DNA of 64,000 nt from Tubulanus polymorphus (taxonomy: Eukaryota; Nemertea; Palaeonemertea; Tubulaniformes; Tubulanidae). Location: contig NC_134025.1 of assembly GCF_964204645.1 (NCBI RefSeq), positions 18,570,001-18,634,000 on the forward strand. The letters run 5' to 3'. Made by a program: the position numbers and the translations under genes. The notes below the pieces were generated by a model. The model was not told the DNA's origin, searched no databases, and saw nothing but the letters and a program-made list of their open reading frames with translations. Below, one piece after another: positions 21,741 to 32,515 of the stretch (its first letter is position 1; every line of letters begins with the position of its first letter).

Positions 21741-24515
21741 CTGGTGATATTATTTACCTTTCAATTCAAGCATCTTTTCATTCAAAAATGCCAAATAGCC
21801 TATTCTGTGATCAGCATTGCAAATACAAAACTTCTTTGAAATAACTGTATGATGTTTTTTCAGCCATTTCTGGGAAAAAGATGCAAAAAATGAATGAGAG
21901 TAGAGCAGTTTGCTAAGTAGTTTTACATTTCAATTCATATGCTACGAACAGATTCAATTCCAGAGCAATTTCAATTTAAATTTCAAGAGCAGTTGATCAA
22001 TACACACTACCACACTACTTAAATTGCAAATCAATAGAATATTTGAACTTCAGTGAAAAAGCTTTTAGCAGGGGCAGATCTAGAATTCATAGAAGGGAAG
22101 GGGTGAACCTAAAAATCTGAATGGGCACTCAATTTGAAAATGTGAGTGCTAAAAGTGCAAAACATTGGTGCGGGGTCTGGTGACCCTCCCACAGAAAATT
22201 TAGGATAAATGGGGATTTTGCGGTCCTTACAAGGTTCCATTAAGATCTAACCCTTTCCGTACTGGCCATTTTACATGGAATTATACTGAGATGATATTTG
22301 GATAAAACTCGTGTCTCCAGTTAACTTAGCATTACTCAGACAATTAATGTAAAGTTATGATAATCATTCTCATTCGGGGATGCAATAAAGATTGTACATA
22401 TAGAGGGTTCAAATTTCACGACGGCAATCGACGGATTTTCCGACGATGTATCAGTACATAGCCGTTGATGACACTTTGTACCTACAGCTTCAAAATGCCA
22501 TCTATTAAATTTCTTTAAAATGCCGTTGACAATTTCAATCACTGACACCAGATTTTGTCATAAAAATTCTGAAAAGTTTGACATGAAATCGAAAGTTACA
22601 GCAGCTGATGTCGTATCTGTATGCTGTACGGTGCTGCCACCTTGCAAAATTCCTGTGCTAGCACCAACAACTGTAACAAATTATATTTCATAGAAATATG
22701 GTACAGAAATAAAGAACTCGACCATGAACAATATCGCACTGGGGTAATGTTTGATCTGAGTGACCGCTGGGCACCTCAGACTGCACAGATGATAAAATCT
22801 GTTATTTTTGTACTCCACTTCTTCAGCATCAGTCTATGAAAAGATTGAGCAACAATTTTTGCGTTATTTACATCAAATGAAATCCTATTTGCTAATCATA
22901 TCTGTATCTAGGCCACTAGACCTAAGGTACCCCTAGACCTACTGAATTAAAAAAGATAATTGCTATCTCTATTCATCAATACCTTCATAAACAGATTATC
23001 CCTTTCCTTAGTCTATACCAGAGCCGTTCTCGCCGTTGGAATTCAATTGAATATTATCTTTGCACTTCACTGACTGTTAGTCTCCATTTCGCTGCAATTT
23101 TGCCTTTTGTTTTACCACAAAACTTGTCAAAAGTTCATAAAACTTTAAAATTCTCTCACAAAATCTACTGGAGCACCACTTGGTAGAAGTTTACTACCAC
23201 TAGGATGTGTTCAAATGCCTAAGGGTTCGAGTCCTGACATAAAAATCTTATGTTAAGTGACCCCCTTCAGGGAATGGGGTGCGTATGTTTTACTGGCTTC
23301 CTGGAAGGGGTACGTACTGAAAGGGCAAATTGCTGTCTTTTTTAAGATTTAAGGACCACTCAAAGTTAGAATTCCTTGGTCAAGATAATTGACAATGCTA
23401 CCGGGTACTTACAATGCCCAGACTTTCCTTATTTTCAAAAACTTAATATCCTCGCTTATAATCTAATCACACTTCGAAATGACTTATTTTGCATTCAACT
23501 TTAATGATAAAACCCTGCCAGCCTCATTGTTGATACTATTCTCTACAAATTCATCTCATCCAACCATAGCAGCATCTGATTCGAGCATTGCTTTCATTCC
23601 AGCAAATTGACTCTCACGAAAGTAACAAGTTTTTGCATTTACCTTAAGAACACATGTAAACATGCCCAAAATAATCCCCCATACCAAGGTCCAGCATCAA
23701 CACTGCTTGTTGAAAATTGGTATGCAGTTCTAAGGTATCTGCTAAGTGAAAATACAGGCTACTGAAATTGCGTTTGTGCTAAAAATTGCTTTGAGTGTAG
23801 TGTATTAAGGATTCGAATGATTATCGATTGGTCAGACCATTGACATGACATAGGCTATGGCAACGGTGTTAGTGCATGTTACAGCTGCTACTGTAACATG
23901 CATTACTTAGTAACCTTTAGTAACCTTGTTACAACTGCTCTTAGAAATAAAATCAGATCTGAAATTGCTTTGAAAGGTGCGAGTTGAAATGTTCAACTGC
24001 ACTCATAGTTTTTCTTCAATTCATATAGCAAATCGAATCAAAGCGCTTCGATGAGCGATTTGGTCGCGTTGGGTACTCGCGTTGGTGATTTGGCAAATCG
24101 TTGTAGGTGCGTTGCTTAAATAAATGGGCGATTTGATCCGTTGATTCGAGTTGCTTAAATAAAAACGCCTATATAGACATTGACTTGCCTATGGAAACCA
24201 ATTATTCGGCAAGTTTACAGAAAAATACACTATTATTTTAATTGGATATTTTTGCTGAGAATAACCCTGCCTATTGAAATAAATGTAATGGACATGACTG
24301 TAAATAAATCATCATCAAATAAGATGAAAATAGGGATCAAGATTAACCCTTTAGTTACATTCATTTTACTGGCATCAAAGGACTGACCACAGTCCATTAA
24401 TGCCAAACTTGCTGACTTATTTCAAATGTAATCTAAAACTAATGGAATAACTCTTCAACTATTATCTGCTTGCATTGGATTCATCACTCTTTTAAGGGCC
24501 AGCAGCCAAAGGTTT
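21741..24515. other. Mostly unannotated; small repeat traces
   Basis: A hAT-MITE-like end, AGGGGCAGATCTAG, occurs near 22072 with a G-rich stretch to 22170 resembling part of repeat B, but no second end is found. Bases 23783-23865 match 32652-32735 (repeat U: CTTTGAG-GTAGTG-ATTAAG and AGACC). Short frames at 22336-22548 and 22621-22839 have no recognisable motif. Otherwise nothing is seen. Confidence 0.4.
23873..23902. repeat. Perfect 12-bp inverted repeat with 6-base loop
   Basis: TGCATGTTACAG at 23873-23884 and its exact inverse at 23891-23902 surround CTGCTA. It is AT-rich intergenic sequence and the role is unknown. Confidence 0.85.
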
Positions 24516-24893
24516 TTAAAGGGTTTTACTGTATGCCAACAAAATTTCCTTAAAAATCACCTTAATAGTCGATAAGTGTAAGTCAGTGCTTGTCAAAATA
24601 TCAGGATACTGGTCAACAAATGTGTGGCGCAATCCCTCCTCATAGGCCTTTATTAACATAGTCTCTTGTCTGTGTGACACCTTCTCACATTTATATATGA
24701 ATGGAACTTTTGGGGGATTCGATGAAATTTCATTGAAACGTGGATGATAAAGTTTAGTTTCCGCAGAACATCTAATACCAGTCACATCATTTGCAGAATC
24801 TCTCCTGCAGGCTCCCAATGAGACGATATGATTTCCAGATGCACATGCATTGGATGCTTTCAGAGAGTCTTCATTTTTCCATTGACAATTACA
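24516..24893 (-). CDS. Candidate terminal exon, unidentified protein
   Basis: The acceptor CTGCATCTGTTTCAG is followed by an open frame of 125 codons to a stop, starting in phase 0 with CNCQWKNEDSLKASNAC. Features are several Cys residues in the first third, then YKCEKVSHRQETMLIKAYEE and FVDQYPDILTSTDLHLSTIK near the end, which are likely helical. It is longer than expected by chance at this base composition and has a good acceptor. No upstream exon is recognised to the right. It could be a host gene or a transposase fragment; I do not assign a family. Confidence 0.35.
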   Translation of the reverse strand, partial: CNCQWKNEDSLKASNACASGNHIVSLGACRRDSANDVTGIRCSAETKLYHPRFNEISSNPPKVPFIYKCEKVSHRQETMLIKAYEEGLRHTFVDQYPDILTSTDLHLSTIKVIFKEILLAYSKTL

Positions 24894-24899
24894 CTGAAA

Positions 24900-25539
24900 C
24901 AGATGCAGCATATAATACAGTGATATAATACAATTTGACAGGGCCATAGCATCGGGTTATACAGGGGGTAGCAAAATCAATCAAAACAAAATTCTTAATA
25001 TGGATTATACTAAATTTCCATGATGGTGTATGTTTAATCCAGAATCAAAATTAAACGTCAGTAAATGTACTCTCGAGTTGAAGCATTAATGATCCATTAA
25101 GATTTCATTATAGGCTGTCATGCCAAATTCACTGCCAACTGCAGCAAATTTTTAAGACTTTTCTATTGACACAATCTCCATGAAACCCTATACATGTAGT
25201 AATCACACACAACTGCATAATGATCATCATAAATATATACACGTTAGTGAGTTTTCACCAATCACTCAAATAGACTCTCCACGCACATGATGTGAACCTG
25301 GGTACTGAATGATTTCATTCATTGCATAGGCTATACTGTGTAGTTTGTTAGACAATCTACATTTGTAAATTGAACAATTTCCAAGAATCACTGCCCGCTT
25401 TCCCAAATTCACTGCTGTTCTATAAAATTCACTGCTATTCTCGACCATGAATCATTTTTCAATTAGCTGTTTGCAAAAAATCTTAACTAGGCCACACGCG
25501 AGGTGCACTTATACATGCACAGATCAATACCACATAGCA
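24900..25539. other. No recognised feature
   Basis: AT-rich sequence without a supported frame, repeat partner or inverted repeat. Confidence 0.4.
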
Positions 25540-26520
25540 CAGGGTTCGTAGACTTCAGGGCAACTGGAATTCCAGGTGTTTTCCAGGAGAAAAGTGAAAA
25601 ATTCCAAGAGTCATGTCAAGCAAAATATTGCTTATTTAATTGGCCTATCTATAGCCGCGATCACATGAGCCTTTAAACATTGTTTAGTATCAAGTGAGTG
25701 GTTTGGTGTGCTCTCTAATTAGACACGGGCCAAATTTGGCTGGAGCCTGATCCGGGCCATGTCTCTGTGTAATGGCGGCTATTGATTCTGGTCTTGAAAT
25801 ATAAATGTCACTTGCAATGTCGCTATATATATGAAATCAGGTATCCATGTTTATGGTTTTGCATTAACTGAGCTGTGTTACTATTTTACCCAACCTCAGA
25901 TGGTCATGCGGACCCAACTATTTGATAATGCGGTGCTCTTGCTTGCACATCCAAATACGAGGGAACCCCAGGCTAGCATCACTGTTATGATTCTATCATT
26001 TCACCTATTCAAGCTTTATCAATTCAACAGTAACAACAAAAGTAGTACTGTATAACTATTTATTTGAGGCACGAGCTTTCGCTTCTAATGAATAGAAACT
26101 TCATCAGGTGAATGAGTCTCAATTTAACAGTGGTAGTCCTAGACCTGGGTCTACAGTCATTATCTAAATTACACAGTTACAACTAAGGAGTACCTATCTC
26201 GTTTAAAACTTTGAGCGTCCATAATCTACTAGGTGAATAATGGTGACTACTTATTGCCTAATTATGAAGACTTGAGCCAGGTGCTCTATACACTTACTTC
26301 GTATAGCCACCTTCACAAATCATACCTGCACAAACTACACTTAGAAAATGAGACTGACCACGATAATAACTAGAAAATTTGTGGATGACCAAGATCCTAA
26401 AATTCCAGTTTTCCAGGCATAACCCTTAAAGACCCTGAATTTCCAGGAATTCAAGGTCCTGGAATTGATTTTGCCCAAATTCAAGGAAATCCAGGAATTC
26501 CAGGTTGTGTATGAACCCTG
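25540..26520. mobile_element. Non-autonomous hAT-type MITE with 5-bp target duplication
   Basis: It begins CAGGGTTCGTAGAC (25540) and ends with the near-inverse GTGTATGAACCCTG (26520). TAGCA lies directly outside both ends (25535-25539 and 26521-26525). Subterminal sequence on both sides is rich in TTCCAGG/CCTGGAA. The length is 981 bp with no transposase. hAT ends normally start CAGGG-like, and lineages with 5- to 6-bp duplications exist. It carries the ribozyme-like motif at 26077-26107. Confidence 0.7.
26077..26107 (-). ncRNA. Second hammerhead-ribozyme-like motif
   Basis: On the minus strand CTGATGA (26107-26101) is followed by A, the arm GTTTCTA, loop TTCAT, arm TAGAAGC (seven pairs including one G-U) and GAAA (26080-26077). 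Then GCTCGTGC could form a two-pair helix III. The extra A beside helix II is a departure from the canonical core, and no clear helix I is seen. It is probably the 3' tail of a PLE-like retroelement, but no coding part lies next to it. Confidence 0.35.
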
Positions 26521-27049
26521 TAGCAGCGAATCTGTGATGTGCACGTGTGTGAAGAATGAATATACGTGACAGCCCATGGATTCTTCCAAAACAAAATGGG
26601 AGTTCCAACAACAATTAAATAACTAAATTAATTAATAAGCATTCCAATGAAATTCAATAGGGTTAGAGACTATTTATTACTGCATTGAATGTTTTGAAAA
26701 GTTCCGAAGAAATACTAAGCCTTGTTCGGCAGTTATATTGTACCAAAGGAAGAAAGTTTCATACACGTCAAAGTTAAATGTTTAAGACATCTTTGAGTCA
26801 ATGAAAAGAGCAACCTCAGCGGTAAAGCAGGCGCCCAGATCCCATAAACTACCCCTCAATCCATCTCTGATAATTTAGTAAATGAAATCAGTCCCAGAAA
26901 TGGCTGTCCATCGGTGTACCAACCAGTTTCTCAAACAATACCTTACTTAAGGTCATCAGCCATTAAATATGGCTATCTGGGCAGCCATATGACAGACATA
27001 AAAAGCATTGTCACATTCTAATTCGGCTATTTGATACATTCTCTACCAG

Positions 27050-27261
27050 GACAATCTAGCTCATGAGACACCAACTAAGAAAGTAGTCAGGAACATCACA
27101 CTGAAAGACGAATCAGCAGAAATAAAGATTGCACTTTGGGAAAACAAAGCGAAAAAAGCGATTGCACTCGGCGATTCAGTCCGAGTAACCTATTTAAGGA
27201 CAAAATGGGATGATTGTTTCATGAAGTCATACTACAGTCTACTTTTAGAACAAATATTGAG
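27050..27261 (+). CDS. Exon encoding an RPA-like OB-fold segment
   Basis: The acceptor TCTCTACCAG ends at 27049 and a GAG|GTATCT donor lies at 27261/27262; the frame is open throughout (about 70 codons, phase 0 start). The product includes KKVVRNITLKDESAEIKIAL, then WENKAKKAIALGDSVRVTYL. The pattern R-x-I-x-L-x-D-x-S-A-E-I-x-I-x-L-W, then A-x-x-x-GD-x-V-x-V is that of the RPA1-type single-strand-binding OB fold (beta strands 1-4). RPA-like OB folds occur in host replication/meiosis proteins and in some transposons such as Helitrons. No ATG lies near the start, so it is an internal exon. No neighbouring exon is found. Confidence 0.5.
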
Positions 27262-27304
27262 GTATCTTACTATGCTTCCAACAATCATTTTACTTTTCCA
27301 TTCT

Positions 27305-27470
27305 AAACAAGAGGCCCACGGGCCTTGTACCTTCATGACGCAGTAAAAGAAGAATGATTCATTATTCAAAGTTTTATCGAATGATTTACATTGTAACATT
27401 GTAACAAGTTTTAAAATAGTTAAGAGGTATAGGCTATGTGGCGATAATGTTCATTTTCTGTTAATATATC
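27305..27470 (+). repeat. Repeat S copy 1 (partner at 51590-51750)
   Basis: Begins AACAAGAGGCCCACGGGCCT and continues ACCTTCATGACGCA, then TATAGGCTATGTGGCGATAA. The same order occurs at 51590-51750. It leads directly into the 138-bp tandem array, so it is probably the start of that repeat family. Confidence 0.75.
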
Positions 27471-27614
27471 CTTACATGAAAAGATAAGCCCATTTTAGCT
27501 GCCCCAAAGATCACACTACATGAAAAAATGCATCAAGAATTGGAGTAGGCATCGTGCTGAAAAGAAATCCAAGATGGATGGCAACCCTGGTGGTTGAACT
27601 CAATTTTCGATAAG

Positions 27615-28883
27615 CAGACCTGCCAACCTTGTGTCTGACTAAATCAGAACAATTTCATAAATTATCAGTAATTTTTGAAGTTTTTCAGTAACAAGCATAC
27701 AATACTAAAACACTGTTATACTATATAAATCATTTTATTAATCAACGAAAAAACAAATTGTGATTGTCAGAACAATTAATACTGTCATAATTGATTCCCG
27801 GCAAATAAAAACAACAGAGACAAAACCGCTGCAAATTGATTAGCAAATACATCTTTTGAAAATTATCATCTAAATTGTTCAACTTTCACGGACAATTGAA
27901 CATTAATAAGCATAATACGATTATCGTTTCGATAAAGCTGCCGCTGTAGCCTTCTTAGCTTTCTCTAATAATTTCACGCTTGGATCATACTCATGACAAA
28001 CAATGCCTTGAGCTTTCATGATGAGCAAACTTTTCAATGTCTTTTGTCCTAATGAGGCTCTGAAGTCATTTCGATTCTTCCTGATGATGCTAAAAATTCT
28101 CTCGCACTGCGCATTCGAAACTGGTATCAACAACACTTGAAGCATCACGCTATGTTAATATCAACTCCACAGTCTGTACAAAACGAGTGTTTCGAGCTCT
28201 TCGAGGCCTTCATGCAGGGGAATTTAACAGTGTAACTACTCCGAAACGTTTGCGTACCGGTCGGCCTCTTTCTTTTATTTGCTGGTTCATTGTTATTAGG
28301 GTCTTCATCGCTTAAATCCATCAAACCATCGCCGAATTCGTCACGACTTCTGTTGGCAGTCGCCATTATAAGTCACACTAATTACAGCCGAGAACCGATG
28401 CGAATGGTTGGCGAAGGGAGATCGTGTTTGCAAATCTTTTATAATTTACTTTGTTTATCATTGACCAAATAAATAAAGCAGAATCGTGAATTCATAGACG
28501 AATAAAATAACTTCAGTCGGGTTATTGCAAAAAATTCCGCGCTTGCAAGCAACGTTGATATAAGTTACAGCAGATGCGCTGTTGTGTTGTACTGTATAGT
28601 AAGGCGCTCGCGCGGTGTATAGGTTGCCACGGTGACAGCCGGTGCCAGGCGCGTGTATGTCAGCTCACACCAGCGGTCTGTGTACACAAACTGCTCGCGT
28701 GGCGTGCCGATAATCAAATCATCTTTCGTCATTTTTAAAGAATATCGTAACGACGCTAGAATTTTCCGTAGAACGTAATGAAAATAAACTAAAATCGTAA
28801 TTTTGAACACCCAATCGTAACATCGTAATTTGTAATGTCAATCCGTTACGATTACGGGAAAATCGTAACAGTTGGCAGGTCTG
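27615..28883 (-). mobile_element. hAT deletion derivative with 6-bp target duplication
   Basis: The ends are CAGACCTGCCAAC (27615) and its exact inverse ending at 28883. GATAAG lies immediately outside on both sides (27609-27614 and 28884-28889). Inside is a transposase gene lacking its core. A 527-bp relative with the same ends lies at 54037-54563, and the full-length relative at 8490-11795 has similar ends and also a 6-bp duplication. Confidence 0.9.
27921..28366 (-). pseudogene. Internally deleted hAT transposase (zinc finger joined to dimerisation domain)
   Basis: Starts with an ATG at 28366: an acidic, Asn-rich leader with a basic stretch (NKRKRPTG), then a BED-type finger that is cut short after FCTDCGVD. 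Within about 10 bases the reading jumps to the C-terminal hAT domain: VLLIPVSNAQCERIFSIIRK followed by NRNDFRASLGQKTLKSLLIM, ending in an Ala/Lys-rich tail at 27921. The second half of the finger and the whole RNase H-like core are gone, and a stop separates the halves. Such derivatives cannot transpose alone but can be mobilised in trans, and the fresh TIRs and duplication suggest that happened. Confidence 0.85.
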
Positions 28884-29260
28884 GATAAGGGGTAGACATT
28901 TCACATCTCACCAAAATTCTTACACCTAGTATCCTGAAAATGCATCAAGAATTACAGGCCGTTTCGTGCTAGAAATTTAAGATGGCTGACCTGGCGGCCA
29001 TATTTGAAGGCCGATGACCTCCATATACAAAAGGCATGGACAGCTTGACCCTGATCCTCACACCAAATTTTGTGGAAATCCATCAAGAATTGCGGGCTGC
29101 ATCGTGCAAACAAGAAATTCAAGATGGCCACCCCAATGGCAGCCATATTCGATCACCAATGACATTTTTTTACAATAGGGGTGGACATCTCGCCAGACCC
29201 AATCTTCATGCTAATTTTTAAAAAGATTCATCGCAAATTACAGGCGAATTACTGTGGCGC

Positions 29261-30152
29261 ATTACTGCGTCGAATTCAATTCAATTCCAGAGGTCCTGGC
29301 TTAGGCCTATGTAATACGAGTCAATTAAGATTCGACTTTTTGAAAAACCAGCACAGATGCCTATTCAAATCACAAGTAATTAAAAAATTCAGTGCTTCTT
29401 AGTTTGATGTCCCAATTTTCATCGCGCACATGGTTAAAATTATGGTTTAAATCAACGTCTACAACAGCAGAAACCACTGCACCCGCATCTGTCAATCATC
29501 TTAATTGATTCATATACTAAAATGCTCACTATGAAAAAACTACGTGGTGGATCAATCCGGAATTTTTCAGTACAATGTCAACACTAGGTACCTTTCTTTA
29601 AAGGTTTATTTGTTGTATGTCATTTACAATCAGTTATACAGTACTTTATTCATAACTTTGAAGCGGTCAACAGTCAAGCAAGGTCAGTCACGTAGGCCAA
29701 CGATAACACGAAACAGACCACGGTTTTGCGGGTTAAGAGCGTCTCTCCACAAAAATTAGAGGGACTGTAATGGACCATTTGTTGACACTAACCTTTAATA
29801 AGCTTCGTATGGATACAATCAAGATAATTCCTCCCTATAATTCCACTATTCAACGATCCACGCGCAGCTTAAACATGGCGCCGCCATTCAATACGCTAGT
29901 CACGATGTATCTCTACACACATCAAAATCACACTTGAATTACAAGTGATGAGAAACGATCCAAATCTAGCTAGTTGATTGGGAAAATAGCAGCACTATAG
30001 TTCAAAAAAGTTGATAAACCACCTCCAATTGTCTAATCATCTAAAAGCTTTGCCCTCATATGGAACTATTTCTGCCTTATCACAGGTGCACTCTGCCGCC
30101 GTGATTCACGGTCTTACTATTGACATTTTCTAATAATTGAGGGAAATATAAA
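29261..30152. other. No recognised feature
   Basis: A 71-codon frame at 29544-29759 has no motif. I see no repeats or structures with partners in the window. Confidence 0.4.
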
Positions 30153-30694
30153 AATAAATTGACCATGGGCAAAGTGTGGTTTACCTTGAAAGCTAGAGGT
30201 TGTTTGGAGTAAGGGCATTGCTTGAAAAATCTTTTTAATTCTTGACTTCAAAGTTCTAGAAGTTTTTATTGCATTTTATCTTTCTTTAAGAATTATTTCG
30301 TAGTCAAATAAGAACGGAGATAAACATTTGTTTAAGGTCTACGTCAAAAATTTCGTAGGCGCGGCAGGGAAACTATTTATATTTTTAAAAAAATATTTTT
30401 CACAATATGGAAACATATTCAAATAAAATTCATATGATGTCACATATCAGAGGGTGGCTGAATATTGAGTCTTGGAAACGAAACTTCTTCTAAAGTATGG
30501 CCGCAGAAGCTAAAAACACCGGGGCGTAGTATTAGATCGTTTTAAATCCTCGAATTTACCACTACAATATTCAGACCTCGACCTATACCTATAGTTTGCT
30601 GCTTAGAATTTTCAGGTCACAAGAAAATACATACAAATTCTATCTAACAGAAAACACAGCGTTCATCTGCTACGACGATTATGCAGCCTGTTAT

Positions 30695-30844
30695 TGTTTC
30701 GTGTCGTCCTCTATATCAATTAAATCAGTCAAAACGAGAGAGATTAATTCGAACACGTTTATTCTAAGCAACCACCATTTTATAAAGTAATTCTCAAGCG
30801 CCATCTGGCGGTACAAAATACAATTAGATATACATATTGTAACA
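30695..30844. mobile_element. 150-bp solo-LTR-like insertion with GTTAT target duplication
   Basis: Begins TGTTTCGTGTCG and ends TTGTAACA, so it has the TG...CA (TGTT...AACA) ends of an LTR. GTTAT flanks it on both sides (30690-30694 and 30845-30849), while repeat P copy 1 has a single GTTAT at the matching place with no insertion. It includes CGCCATCTGGCGG, a small palindrome. No internal retrovirus-like coding region remains. The orientation is not determined. Confidence 0.75.
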
Positions 30845-31630
30845 GTTATCATCCCAAACGTGCACGCGCCCAGCATTACAGCATCACCATATAGTAGTTT
30901 GTATGAGCTTGTCTTTGTTTGTGCAACAGTCTAATGTTTAGCACTCCCACGCACGTGGAGGCCTTGTGTTGTGAACATTCGCTTCACTACAATCTCAATC
31001 AACACAATCACCGGGTATTAAAATGAAACAATACCTATGATATGTGAAATAATTATATTCTCACGAGCAATGAGCATTTAAAATTCGCACATATACGGCA
31101 CCTAGTCCAATGAAACGTTCGCCATTAATGGCTTTCCCATAATTATTTTAGTAGCGCCGGAATTCCCCGTATATCCCAAAAACAACCAATCACATTCGCT
31201 CGTAGAGACGACGCCCACCCGCCCCCCCCATCGAGGTCATTGCAATTTTATACAGACCTGCCAACTTCACAATTTTTTTGTAGTAACACAATACAATTTT
31301 GATAGTAGTTTTCTTATTTCAGTCAGTAGCAGGGCAAAATCAAACATTCTAGTGATAGTAGCAAATCATTGATTCTCAGTAGCAGCCGAAACGACCAGAT
31401 AATACCAAGAAAAACACGAAATAATGATAAAATTATGTTTGTATTTATTAAAAAATTGATTGTTAAACTCTCCTTTACAAAGAAATATACACACATTAGA
31501 TTTACGCATTATTGCTATTATTGCTATCAAAAAATACCTTTTAGATTTTTGAACATCTTTTTAAAGAGTCATGTAGCATGATCTGATACTGCAAAAGCTA
31601 TGTTGTGTTCGACCAAAAAATTAATAAACA

Positions 31631-32038
31631 TCACCTTCGCCCTAGGGTTACCAATTCGTCTGCTGTTGGAGTATTTGATGTGAAATAGCGAGTGATTTTA
31701 GACGCTTTTGCCTTAGCTTCGTGACTTTTGCTTTCTTCACAATGTTTCCTGACATCTGTCAACCCACCGTGTGTAACAAGAAAATCAAGGTTACAGACAG
31801 TACACAGTGCATAACTATTTGATATTTGAGATGGAACAATGCACGGATACTTGAATGTATATTCTGCTCTGAATTTTTGATTGGCGACACGGGTTTTTTT
31901 ATTCTGTTGTTCGTTACTAGTCCCTTGTTTGGATTTTCTCTTCCTCGCAGTTACTTCACCTTCTTCCGATTTGCTTTCATCATCATCGGAATTCGATTCG
32001 TTTGCCGAAAAATCCAAATCAGACAACGATGCCGCCAT
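31631..32038 (-). CDS. BED-type zinc-finger ORF (hAT transposase N-terminus)
   Basis: An intact 135-codon frame with an ATG. Residues about 10-45 are Ser/Asp/Glu-rich followed by a basic RKRKSK segment. Residues about 58-105 form a complete BED-type finger: AEYTFKYPCI, CTVC (the Cys pair), VTHGGLTDVRKH, then KSH (the His pair). The reading ends 20 residues later (ELVTLGRR) with no catalytic core, so this is a DNA-binding fragment rather than a full transposase. Compared with the finger at 28145-28366 the domain is complete. If expressed it could occupy element ends, which is only inference. Confidence 0.6.
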   Translation of the reverse strand: MAASLSDLDFSANESNSDDDESKSEEGEVTARKRKSKQGTSNEQQNKKTRVANQKFRAEYTFKYPCIVPSQISNSYALCTVCNLDFLVTHGGLTDVRKHCEESKSHEAKAKASKITRYFTSNTPTADELVTLGRR

Positions 32039-32166
32039 GTTAACAGGTGAACACTAAATCCAACCTCCGACTATCACATTTCATGATCGCCATTGATAAC
32101 TGCGCATGCGCACAAACCAAAGACTACCGGTCTGTGGATAGGATTTAACAATGACAAAATTGATGT

Positions 32167-32366
32167 GAGCGTATTCGATTGGCATTCTAACGGAACACCG
32201 GAGTCAAATAAATTTGAGCGTATTCGATTGGCATTCTAACGGAACACCGGAGTGAAATTGATTATGGGCGTATTCGATTGACTCTTCGGCGGAGTACCGG
32301 AATGAGACCGATGCTCGAGCGTAGTTTTTTCACCACTCCCGTAGCACCGGAGTTCTACTGGTTTTA
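32167..32366. repeat. About 50-bp minisatellite, nearly four units
   Basis: Units start at 32167, 32216, 32266 and 32317 (GAGCGTATTCGATTGGCATT, then GGAACACCGGAGT). The first two are almost identical and the later ones increasingly diverged. Confidence 0.85.
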
Positions 32367-32515
32367 CAGGTTCTACTGGTTTTAATCGCATCGATTATAC
32401 GTCGTTTAACCCAAGAACCAATGAAAGAAGTGCTCACATAAAAAACGTGCCGTGATTTTACATGAATTGGCTCAATGCCAACCTCATACCGCTGACAAAG
32501 GTAAACCAAAAAAGC

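Larger units (their letters stand above)
27528..29260 (+). repeat. 138-bp tandem repeat array, split by a hAT insertion
   Basis: Units start at 27528 (ATGCATCAAGAATTGGAG), 28940 and 29078, with a decayed one near 29222. Each has CATCAAGAATT, then CGTGC, then AAGATGG and GGCAGCCAT-like sequence. 28940 to 29078 is 138 bp. Removing the hAT and one copy of its 6-bp duplication brings 27528 to 28940 down to 137 bp, so the hAT landed in a pre-existing array. Confidence 0.8.
31254..32384 (-). mobile_element. Truncated hAT-type insertion
   Basis: The left boundary is CAGACCTGCCAACTT directly after repeat P sequence, the same end as the hATs at 27615 and 54037. The minus-strand ORF at 31631-32038 is a hAT-like BED finger. 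The right end is missing: instead there is a 50-bp minisatellite and a 14-bp repeat (TTCTACTGGTTTTA, twice), then repeat P resumes with about 90 bp deleted. Confidence 0.6.
30153..32515. mobile_element. Repeat P copy 2, with two later insertions
   Basis: 30153-31253 matches copy 1 (4508-5668) nearly throughout, and the end of the element resumes at about 32385-32515 (ATCGCATCGATTATACGTCG through GGTAAACCAAAAA). A 150-bp LTR-like insertion sits at 30695-30844 and a hAT-type insertion at about 31254-32384. About 90 bp of copy-1 sequence is lost beside the latter. The copy-1 alignment gives the empty site for both. Confidence 0.8.

Noticed and set aside
26810-26870. tRNA-like CTCAGCGGTAAAGCAGG as a SINE head
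   Set aside because: Only an A-box-like stretch; no B box at the right distance and no second copy in the window.
32167-32366. CRISPR-like regularly spaced repeats
   Set aside because: Adjacent units of a 50-bp minisatellite with no unique spacers, in a eukaryotic context. The 138-bp array at 27528-29260 was rejected on the same grounds.
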